A stretch of DNA of 64,000 nt from an uncultured Tateyamaria sp. (GTDB lineage Bacteria; Pseudomonadota; Alphaproteobacteria; Rhodobacterales; Rhodobacteraceae): contig CANMVD010000012.1 in NCBI GenBank assembly GCA_947501275.1, positions 1 to 64,000 on the forward strand, written 5' to 3'. Under the pieces are notes generated by a model. It saw nothing but the letters and a program-made list of their open reading frames with translations, did not search any database and was not told the origin of the DNA. Numbering within the stretch: position 1 is the first letter of the stretch; the number at the start of each line of letters is the position of its first letter. Below are positions 58,205-64,000 of the stretch, piece after piece. A program made the position numbers and the translations under genes.

Positions 58205-58253
58205 GCCGATGACATTGACACCCGCGCGAACATCGCGGGCGGGTGTCGCACAC

Positions 58254-58724
58254 CTAAAGCCGCGATGAGATGACGCCGGTGTTGAACCCGCCCATCCGCA
58301 GCTCTCCGAACAACCGCTGATATTCGATTTTGGGGCACCGGTTTTGAATGACCGTGATGCCACGCGCCTCAGCTTTTCTGGCCGCCTCTGCGTGTTTTAC
58401 CCCGATCTGCATCCAGATCGTGCGCAGATGAGGCAGGACCTCCAAAGCTTCGTTGACGATAGGCGGCACAGCGTCCGAGCGGCGGAAAATGTCCACCATA
58501 TCAACCGGTTCCTGAAGCTCACTGAGACTGGCAACCACGGTGCGCCCAAAAAGCGTTTGCCCCGCACAAACCGGATTGACCGGCAGCACGGTATACCCCT
58601 TGAGCCCAAGATATCGGGCCACAAAATAGCTGGGCCGCACAGGATTACTGGACACGCCCACAAGCGCGATCACCTTGGTGGTGCTCAGAACAGAGCGCAG
58701 ATGGCCGTGTGAATAGTCTGTCAT
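58254..58724 (-). CDS. CoA-binding domain protein (YccU-like)
   Basis: 156 aa with one CoA-binding Rossmann domain: KVIALVGVSSNPVRPSYFVARYLGLKGYTVLPVNP, then LFGRTVVASLSEL and VDMVDIFRRSDAVPPIVNEAL, ending with IVIQNRCPKIEYQRL-like sequence. Family members bind CoA but their role is unclear. Start at 58724 (MTDYSHG) or 58730; no strong ribosome-binding site for either. Confidence 0.88.
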   Translation of the reverse strand: MTDYSHGHLRSVLSTTKVIALVGVSSNPVRPSYFVARYLGLKGYTVLPVNPVCAGQTLFGRTVVASLSELQEPVDMVDIFRRSDAVPPIVNEALEVLPHLRTIWMQIGVKHAEAARKAEARGITVIQNRCPKIEYQRLFGELRMGGFNTGVISSRL

Positions 58725-58943
58725 GCCCATGCTATAACTGCTGTGGTACAGAAAAAAACGCCCCAATCGCATCGCGAAGGGGCGCAAGGTGCGGAACGAG
58801 GGACAGTGACTGTTCTGCAGGCGTTCCAAACCTGCAGCTCATGTTAAGAAGATAAGATCTTCTCGCTCACACAAAAGAGCCTCTCGCAAACCTGTGAACG
58901 CAAAGTTAATGCAACAGATCTCTGTCACATGCTGTCATCTGTC
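58725..58943. other. intergenic region with small hairpins
   Basis: About 220 bp without a gene. Contains CTGCAG-N11-CTGCAG-like repeats (58817-58836) and a perfect hairpin AGAAGAT-AAG-ATCTTCT (58847-58863). The latter may terminate the small gene remnant upstream or belong to the promoter of the CoA-binding gene. Confidence 0.4.
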
Positions 58944-59243
58944 CTAGTCGAGTATATCTTCAATGATATCAAAGGCGTCCTCAAACAGATCGCCCCAACG
59001 CGACAATCTGCTTTTGCGTTTTTTCTTTTTCTGCTTGGGCATTTTGGACTGGTATCCGCCACCGGATGACGTGTTTCGGACCAACTCGCGATCCCCCTGC
59101 GCGGATTTCGGCAGCTACTTGAGATTGTGCAATGGCGCACCACAGCTGGAGCAGGCCAATTCATGTCGCTCGCGCCCTGCAAGCACAAGGGCGGCGCGTG
59201 TGCCGCAATAACAGCACGTCGCGATTTTGGTTGGGTGCGCTAT
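58944..59243 (-). pseudogene. disrupted zinc-ribbon protein gene (ATA start, in-frame amber)
   Basis: A 100-codon frame on the minus strand, 9 bp after rlmB. It encodes CCYCGTRAALVLAGRERHEL and CSSCGAPLHNLK (a four-Cys zinc ribbon), then TAG at codon 43 (59115-59117), then in frame LPKSAQGDREL, a Lys-rich stretch and a tail FEDAFDIIEDILD ending in TAG. An AGGAGG box sits 5 nt before an ATA codon where ATG would be expected, and no ATG/GTG/TTG is usable there. Start and interior are thus both damaged, while the frame beyond remains intact: recent loss, or unusual decoding. Confidence 0.7.
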
Positions 59244-59252
59244 GACTGCCTC

Positions 59253-60029
59253 CTATTCGTGGGTCTGACTTGCATATAGGGCCACGGCAGCCGCGTTTGA
59301 AACGTTGAGCGAACCAAAACCGCCACTTGCGTCGATTCGCACCAACGCATCGCACGTCTCTTTGGTTTTTTCGCGCAGGCCCGGCCCCTCGGCACCAAGT
59401 ACCAATGCAACCGGGCGATCCTTGCGCCCGGACAAGGCCGCTTCCACACTTTGCTCGGCGGTGCCATCCAGCCCCAGCACGATATAGCCCATCGCCTGCA
59501 ACGCAATAATGGCATCGGCCAGATTGCGGACCCGCAGATAAGGCTGACGCTCCAGCGCGCCGGATGCGGTTTTTGCAAGAGCGCCGGTCTCAGGTGCGGA
59601 ATGGTGGCGTGTGCCGATCACCGCAGATGCACCAAACACTTCCGCCGATCGCAGGATCGCACCTACGTTGTGAGGGTCCGTCACCCGGTCCAGCAACACA
59701 AGACGCGGTGCATCCGCCCCAATGGCCACGTCTTCGAGGCGGCCCCAATCCAATGGTTTGACCTCAAGTGCCGCCCCCTGATGCACAGAGCCCGGATCAA
59801 GAGGTGCCGAAAAGCGGCGCGCGTCATCTATCTCTGGTGTGATTGCAGCCGTATCAACGGCTTCTTGCAGTTTGGCCAGCGCATTCTTGGTCACCACAAG
59901 GCGCAGTTTTTCCCGCGCAGGGTTCATCAGGGCGTCCCGAACAGCATGCAACCCAAACAGCCAAACCGTTTGCGCGGCCTCCGCCTTTTTCGCTTGCTCT
60001 TTCTGGACAACCCACTTCGGCTTTTTCAT
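59253..60029 (-). CDS. rlmB: 23S rRNA (guanosine(2251)-2'-O)-methyltransferase RlmB
   Basis: 258 aa (268 if started at 60059). SPOUT-fold rRNA methyltransferase acting on G2251. An N-terminal substrate-binding domain (WLFGLHAVRDAL) is followed by the knot domain: LVLLDRVTDPHNVGAILRSAEVFGA, VLGAEGPGLRE and GSLNVSNAAAVALY. The start at 60029 (MKKPKWVV) has GGAG upstream. The target site is assigned from family resemblance; TrmH-like relatives are hard to separate by eye. Confidence 0.92.
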   Translation of the reverse strand: MKKPKWVVQKEQAKKAEAAQTVWLFGLHAVRDALMNPAREKLRLVVTKNALAKLQEAVDTAAITPEIDDARRFSAPLDPGSVHQGAALEVKPLDWGRLEDVAIGADAPRLVLLDRVTDPHNVGAILRSAEVFGASAVIGTRHHSAPETGALAKTASGALERQPYLRVRNLADAIIALQAMGYIVLGLDGTAEQSVEAALSGRKDRPVALVLGAEGPGLREKTKETCDALVRIDASGGFGSLNVSNAAAVALYASQTHE

Positions 60030-60135
60030 CTCATGCTCCGCGGCCGACCGGCCATTCATTTCGCCCTTGACCCTGCAAAGACCTCCCGTTAGTCACGCGC
60101 TCACGCGTCAGACGGGCCTCGCCCTAATGGCGCAG

Positions 60136-60220
60136 TGGGCGACAGGCCGCAAGGTGTGGCAGGGGACTGTAACTCCCTCGCGGAGACGCACGCCTGGTTC
60201 GATTCCAGGGTCGCCCACCA
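60136..60220 (+). tRNA. tRNA-Tyr (GTA anticodon)
   Basis: Acceptor TGGGCGA pairs with TCGCCCA, followed by encoded CCA (60218-60220). Anticodon loop CTGTAAC gives GTA. The long variable arm typical of bacterial class II tRNA-Tyr is present, with a TTCGATT T-loop. Divergent from rlmB. Confidence 0.96.
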
Positions 60221-60286
60221 TCTCCTCTCTACATACGGTACTCGGTCGGATTATCCGGCTTTTGGACGGCTTGCACCAATACACAG

Positions 60287-61246
60287 CTATCGGCGCTCAG
60301 CATCTGCATTTGCTTCAAGTACGACCTGGGCTATCGCAATGTCCTGAGCGGCAATGCCCGTCAAATCCGCTATGCTCACTTGGGCGTCGCTGGAACGGCC
60401 CTGCCGCGCCCCAGACAGAATTTGGCCAATCGTGAGGATCTGTGGGCGAGAAATCCTGTTGGCAGCATGGGCATGGGACAATTCGCCATGGTCCAAACAC
60501 TGGTCCATAGAATCCGCGACCAGAACATCCGCGCGAGAAACCAAATCTACATCCAGTTCCTGTTTGCCCGGTGCGTCGGCACCCACTGCCGTTATGTGGG
60601 TCCCTGCCCTGACCCAAGCATCCTTGATCACAGGCTGCGTTGCGCCGGTCACTGTAACAATAACATCCGCCTGCCCAACCGCGCCGGCCAAATCTGTGGC
60701 AACAGTGATCCGGCAGCGGTCTTGCACCTGCTCCACAATCGCCTGCGCCCTTATCGCTGATCGACCCCAGATCTGAAATGTCAGATGCGTGCCGATCAGC
60801 GCGATGTGGCTTTCAATCTGTCGCAACGCTTGTGGGCCAGTTCCAACCACAAGAACCTGCTTACTGTCGGCGCGGGCCAAACTGCGCGTGGCGATGGCAC
60901 CACCAAGCCCGGTGCGGATATCTGTCATCACCATCTCGTCATGCAGAACGGCCTGCACCGCACCAGTTTTTGCCGACAGAACCAGCGACACACCGTTGCC
61001 GGTCTGCAGACCCGCTTGCGCATTTTGCGGAAATCCGGTTGCGACCTTGATGACAAAATACGGATCGCCCGCCTTGTGGCCGTACTTGATATGACAGTCT
61101 GCTGATACGTCAGGAAAGGCGATGTGCCCGACAGGCGGCAGATTGACCTCGCCCAGACTGGCAGCGACGTAAGCGGCTTTGATTGCGGCCCCTGCAGTGT
61201 TCAGGTCAATTAGCTCTTCGATTTGTTTGCGATCCAAGATAACCAT
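60287..61246 (-). CDS. ornithine cyclodeaminase / mu-crystallin family protein
   Basis: 319 aa. NAD(P)-dependent family that includes ornithine cyclodeaminase, alanine dehydrogenase and imine reductases. FVIKVATGFPQN and the substrate-binding MVMTDIRTGLGGAIATRSL precede the Rossmann motif VLVVGTGPQALRQIE; ITAVGADAPGKQELD is typical near the active-site Asp. Substrate cannot be fixed. Its start lies only 20 bp from the divergent aminotransferase gene, so the two are likely co-regulated. Confidence 0.9.
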   Translation of the reverse strand: MVILDRKQIEELIDLNTAGAAIKAAYVAASLGEVNLPPVGHIAFPDVSADCHIKYGHKAGDPYFVIKVATGFPQNAQAGLQTGNGVSLVLSAKTGAVQAVLHDEMVMTDIRTGLGGAIATRSLARADSKQVLVVGTGPQALRQIESHIALIGTHLTFQIWGRSAIRAQAIVEQVQDRCRITVATDLAGAVGQADVIVTVTGATQPVIKDAWVRAGTHITAVGADAPGKQELDVDLVSRADVLVADSMDQCLDHGELSHAHAANRISRPQILTIGQILSGARQGRSSDAQVSIADLTGIAAQDIAIAQVVLEANADAERR

Positions 61247-61266
61247 GGTTTAACACCCCTTCATAT

Positions 61267-62418
61267 ATGGCCACCACAATGCCGACACTGCCTGATTTCC
61301 GCCTAGAGACACATTTCTCAAAGTGGGAGTTCAAGGCGCGATACCATATGACCGCGTCAGATGCCGAGAGCATTTCCATGCGCGATTTGCTGGCCATGGC
61401 AACACCACAGGAGCGCGAAGCTTTTGATGGGATGTGGCTTGGTTATACCGAAACATTTGGCGCTCCGGATCTGCGCGCGGTCATTGCGCAAACCTATGTG
61501 AACCAGTCTGCATCGGACATCTTGTGCTTTGCTGGTGCCAGCGAGGGCATCTTTGCCGCCAACAATGTTATCCTCGAGCGGGACAGCCATGCGATTGTTG
61601 TTACGCCAAATTACCAAAGCCACGAAACTCTGCCTGTCGCGATTTGTGAGGCCACGGGCGTTCCTTTGGACCCCGACGATGGCTGGTCGCTTGATATTGA
61701 TCGCGTCAAGGCTGCGATCAGGCCCAATACTCGGTTGGTCACCATCAATTTCCCGCACAACCCGACGGGTGCGATCCTGCCGCTGGACCGCTACATGGCA
61801 TTGATCGCGCTGTGTCGCACGCACGGCATCTACATCCTGCATGACGAAATCTTCAACGGCCTTGGGCCAACGGGCACTTCTCACCTGCCATTTGTCGCAG
61901 ACCTGTATGAACGGGGGCTGTCACTGAATGTAATGTCCAAATCGTACGGTTTGCCCGCGCTGCGCATTGGTTGGATTGCGTGTCAGGACGCTGAGATCCT
62001 GTCCAAGATGGAACGGATGAAGCACTACCTTTCCATCTGCAATTCGGGGCCCAGTGAACAGCTTGCAAAAATCGCGTTGCAGAACCGCGACAAGCTTTTG
62101 CGGCGCAATTGTCAGATCGTTGATGAAAACCTGCCCAAGTGGGACGCGTTTTTTGCCCGCCACCCGGACCTGTTTGATTGGCGGCACCCGGATGGGTCAT
62201 GCATGGCGTTCCCGAGATACAAAGGTGCAGACGGCGTCGAGGCGTTCTGTCGGGCGTTGGTCGAGGATAGCGGAGTTTTGTTGTTGCCGGGTACGATTTA
62301 TCGCTCAGAACTCGGGCCGGTTCCGCGTGACCGTTTTCGGATTGGATTTGGGCGCGGCGGTTTGGATGAAGGGCTTGCGGCGATGGAGGCGCACATCATG
62401 CGCAACAAGGCCAGCTAG
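61267..62418 (+). CDS. PLP-dependent class I/II aminotransferase
   Basis: 383-aa fold-type I enzyme. NFPHNPTGA (162-169), DEIFNGLG (193-200) and SKSYGLPALRIGW with the PLP lysine (Lys225) are all present, with FRIGFGRGG carrying the carboxylate-binding Arg near the C-terminus. Substrate unknown. Paired head-to-head with the ornithine-cyclodeaminase-like gene, suggesting joint amino-acid or opine-like metabolism. Last gene before the puc promoter region. Confidence 0.92.
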   Translation: MATTMPTLPDFRLETHFSKWEFKARYHMTASDAESISMRDLLAMATPQEREAFDGMWLGYTETFGAPDLRAVIAQTYVNQSASDILCFAGASEGIFAANNVILERDSHAIVVTPNYQSHETLPVAICEATGVPLDPDDGWSLDIDRVKAAIRPNTRLVTINFPHNPTGAILPLDRYMALIALCRTHGIYILHDEIFNGLGPTGTSHLPFVADLYERGLSLNVMSKSYGLPALRIGWIACQDAEILSKMERMKHYLSICNSGPSEQLAKIALQNRDKLLRRNCQIVDENLPKWDAFFARHPDLFDWRHPDGSCMAFPRYKGADGVEAFCRALVEDSGVLLLPGTIYRSELGPVPRDRFRIGFGRGGLDEGLAAMEAHIMRNKAS

Positions 62419-62802
62419 CAACTGATTGTGAGTGTACATACTGGCGGCGCATGCACCTCCGTGCGGGTTTGACCTTTCTACATGATCTGCCTGCCCCAAA
62501 GCGTGTCGACGGATGTTTTAAACCCTGGTGTAGCCGCCATGCACATTACGCCACGTCTGGTATCTGATTTACCGTTATTTTGCAGCACGCTTAAAGCGTG
62601 AATGCACCGACTCGCGTGCACTCATTACCAAGATGCTTTGGTGAATTGTTGCCAGAAACACTGTGATTCCAATGGCTCGCGCCCCGGTGATGTGACTTTT
62701 CTGTCCCATTTACGGACGAGCCTCATGATTGCAAGATCAGGAAATTTGCATTTTATCCCACCTTTTCCAACACTTGCTTCGCCCTAGGTCAATCCACATA
62801 AG

Positions 62803-62820
62803 TGTAAAATAAAATTTACA
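62803..62820. promoter_or_regulatory. PpsR/CrtJ box 1 (TGT-N12-ACA)
   Basis: TGTAAAATAAAATTTACA, an exact TGT-N12-ACA palindrome, the recognition site of the photosynthesis repressor PpsR/CrtJ. Confidence 0.85.
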
Positions 62821-62828
62821 CTTGGATG

Positions 62829-62846
62829 TGTACACAAATGATGACA
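62829..62846. promoter_or_regulatory. PpsR/CrtJ box 2 (TGT-N12-ACA)
   Basis: TGTACACAAATGATGACA. It follows box 1 with an 8-bp gap, the spacing known for cooperative binding of two PpsR/CrtJ dimers. Represses puc in light and oxygen by homology. Confidence 0.8.
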
Positions 62847-62938
62847 CACTTGAAGGACAGTGTGCATCTTTTGGGTTGTATGCAGGTTCGGGACGATTCC
62901 GACCGGCGACAACCAGCGTCGATACGGAGGATGATATC

Positions 62939-63094
62939 GTGGCGGAAAACGAAGATAAGGTCTGGCCAACCGGCTTGACTCTGGAAGAAGCCGAAGAGGT
63001 GCACAGCTATCTTATTGATGGCACACGCGTCTTTGGTGCGATTGCCCTTTTGGCTCACATTCTGGTCGCTGTGTCGACCCCGTGGCTTGGATAA
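62939..63094 (+). CDS. pucB: light-harvesting complex 2 (LH2) beta subunit
   Basis: 51 aa with a GTG start (62939), fixed by ACGGAGG 8 nt upstream. [16 protein letters not shown] is the cytoplasmic LH2-beta signature; one membrane helix follows, with His40 in ALLAHILV as the bacteriochlorophyll ligand and the closing TPWLG. It forms alpha/beta pairs in the LH2 antenna ring of the photosynthetic membrane. The frame stays open upstream but that part overlaps the PpsR box and is not expected to be coding. Confidence 0.96.
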   Translation: MAENEDKVWPTGLTLEEAEEVHSYLIDGTRVFGAIALLAHILVAVSTPWLG

Positions 63095-63106
63095 GGGAGA
63101 ACAGTC

Positions 63107-63445
63107 ATGAACAATGCAAAAATGTGGCTGGTCGTTAAACCAACCGTAGGTGTGCCGCTGTTTCTCAGCGCCGTCGCAGTCGGCAGCTTTGCCGTACACG
63201 TCGCCGTTCTGAGCAACACGTCATGGGTCTCTGACTTCTTGTCAGGCCAGGAACTGGGTTCCGGAGATGCGCAAGCCGCTCTGATCCAGGACACGCAGAC
63301 AGCAAAAGTGTCTTATGTGACGCCCTCCACGGATGGCACACGCGAAGTCACGATTATCATGTCTGACGGTACACCTGTGAAAGCGATCCTTCAGCCCTCA
63401 GAGCAACACGCGAGTGTCGCCTCTCCGGCTGTGATCACACAATAA
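63107..63445 (+). CDS. pucA: LH2 alpha subunit with a long C-terminal extension
   Basis: 112 aa, about twice the usual 50-60. The first ~54 residues are a normal LH2-alpha: KMWLVVKPTVGVPLFL, then the membrane helix with His31 (bacteriochlorophyll ligand) and Trp40. Positions 44-45 are Phe-Leu, where 850-nm antennae have Tyr-Trp or Tyr-Tyr; Phe-Leu is known from blue-shifted 820-nm LH2. Residues ~55-112 form an added periplasmic tail, predicted beta-hairpin (KVSYVTPSTDG and REVTIIMSDGTPVKAIL). GGGAGAA precedes the ATG, 12 bp after pucB. Confidence 0.95.
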   Translation: MNNAKMWLVVKPTVGVPLFLSAVAVGSFAVHVAVLSNTSWVSDFLSGQELGSGDAQAALIQDTQTAKVSYVTPSTDGTREVTIIMSDGTPVKAILQPSEQHASVASPAVITQ

Positions 63446-63452
63446 AGCTTTG

Positions 63453-63476
63453 GCCCGCGGTACAATCCCCGCGGGC
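63453..63476 (+). other. intercistronic hairpin between pucA and pucC
   Basis: GCCCGCGG (63453-63460) pairs perfectly with CCGCGGGC (63469-63476) around an 8-nt loop, 7 bp after the pucA stop. No T-run follows. In related puc and puf operons such hairpins protect the abundant BA message and lower expression of the downstream gene. Confidence 0.75.
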
Positions 63477-63535
63477 TGACGATTTTCTGGGGCCACGTGC
63501 ATCACGCCGTTGCCCACCAACTGACAGTGGCACAT

Positions 63536-64000
63536 ATGCTTGACACCCGCGCCTTTGCGACACGCAAACTCGCGGCACTGGGCCCGAAATATCTGCCGTT
63601 TGCGGATGTCGCTTCGGACACGGTGCCCTTGTCACAGCTGCTGCGCCTGTCTCTTTTCCAAGTTACCGTCGGAATGGCCCTTGTTCTGCTGGTTGGCACA
63701 TTGAACCGTGTGATGATCGTGGAGTTGTCGGTGCCTGCGACCCTCGTGGCGCTGATGCTGGCATTGCCATTGGTGTTTGCACCCTTCCGCACCCTTATCG
63801 GGTTCAAATCTGATGTTCATGTTTCGGCTTTAGGCCTGCGGCGGGTGCCTTACATCTGGAAAGGCACGCTTTACCAGTTTGGCGGATTTGCCATCATGCC
63901 GTTCGCGTTGTTGGTTCTTTCGGGATACGGCGAGGCCGTGGATGCGCCGCGCTGGATCGGCTATGGATCCGCCGCACTGTCTTTTCTGCTGGTTGGCGCG
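63536..64000 (+). CDS. pucC: PucC family LH2 assembly protein (partial, runs off the window)
   Basis: First 155 codons of a PucC/LhaA-type (BCD family) major-facilitator-like membrane protein needed for LH2 assembly. LPFADVASDTVPLSQLLRLSLFQVTVGMALVLLVGTLNRVMIVEL is the family N-terminus, and RVPYIWKGTLYQFGGFAIMPFALLVLSG continues it. The ATG at 63536 gives the expected start; an in-frame GTG at 63497 would add 13 residues. Neither has a strong ribosome-binding site, fitting low expression after the hairpin. Confidence 0.93.
   Translation, partial: MLDTRAFATRKLAALGPKYLPFADVASDTVPLSQLLRLSLFQVTVGMALVLLVGTLNRVMIVELSVPATLVALMLALPLVFAPFRTLIGFKSDVHVSALGLRRVPYIWKGTLYQFGGFAIMPFALLVLSGYGEAVDAPRWIGYGSAALSFLLVGA

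Larger units (their letters stand above)
62419..62938. promoter_or_regulatory. puc upstream regulatory region
   Basis: 520 bp without a gene between the aminotransferase and pucB. The downstream end holds tandem PpsR boxes (62803-62846). Farther up is a perfect palindrome CACGCTT-A-AAGCGTG (62586-62600), a candidate terminator or operator. The leader between the boxes and pucB is ~90 nt. No confident -35/-10 pair or FNR site was found. Confidence 0.6.

Noticed and set aside
62704-62745. Possible FNR or IHF site upstream of puc
   Set aside because: TTGCAAGATCAGGAAA and the surrounding AT-rich DNA match neither consensus well enough.
62822-62938. N-terminal extension of pucB in the same frame
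   Set aside because: The extension overlaps the second PpsR box, and a strong ACGGAGG sets the GTG at 62939, which gives the standard LH2-beta length.

Overview
The window looks like about 64 kb of chromosome from a Roseobacter-group alphaproteobacterium (Rhodobacteraceae) capable of aerobic anoxygenic phototrophy. Supporting signs are the moderately high GC, alphaproteobacterial gene neighbourhoods (bolA/J-protein/cobS/cobT, mraZ-to-murD, his genes), an alphaproteobacterial DUF1127 gene with anti-Shine-Dalgarno 'cuckoo' RNAs, and a peripheral light-harvesting (LH2) puc operon with tandem PpsR boxes at the right edge. Assignment to a genus such as Roseobacter is inference.

Layout. 0-6 kb: membrane transhydrogenase pntAB, a small methyltransferase-like membrane protein, an SDR, a decayed REP-associated transposase and a class I glutamine amidotransferase-like hydrolase. 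6-9 kb: glyoxylate/glycolate metabolism (glcB, glcG-like). 9-14 kb: photolyase with a coupled DUF2256 protein, divergent from pepN. 13.6-18.7 kb: a tightly coupled four-gene unit of unknown role, a lytic transglycosylase and poorly characterised genes. 18.7-24.8 kb: gatB, a methyltransferase, a thioesterase, bolA and a J-domain protein. 24.9-30.9 kb: aerobic cobaltochelatase genes cobS and cobT, separated by a racemase-fold gene and followed by kptA and an M24 peptidase. 31.3-41.8 kb: the division and cell-wall (dcw) cluster mraZ-rsmH-ftsL-ftsI-murE-murF-mraY-SDR-murD on the minus strand, with a long AT-rich leader carrying MraZ boxes. 41.9-48.2 kb: a membrane protein, mrp, the DUF1127/cuckoo RNA locus, uvrD and a lactate-oxidase-like gene. 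48.4-51.8 kb: pyruvate carboxylase. 53-58 kb: tRNA-Gly and histidine genes, with hisA and hisFE opposed to hisBH. 59-62.4 kb: rlmB, tRNA-Tyr, an ornithine-cyclodeaminase-like gene and an aminotransferase. 62.8-64 kb: pucB, pucA and the start of pucC.

How they work together. Most of the window is core metabolism, cell envelope and information processing, with little mobile DNA: one transposase relic and a few short palindromic repeats. The most interesting signals are: (1) a puc operon whose alpha subunit has Phe44-Leu45 (the blue-shifted LH2 pattern) and a tail that doubles its length; (2) the DUF1127 gene with two double-hairpin RNAs whose loops carry CCTCCTCCCT; (3) a racemase-fold protein lacking both usual catalytic cysteines, wired between cobS and cobT; (4) three TGGGN-N5-TGGGN boxes and a 13-bp hairpin ahead of mraZ; (5) a small zinc-ribbon gene being lost by an ATA start and an in-frame amber codon; and (6) a his cluster whose A-F-E half appears inverted.
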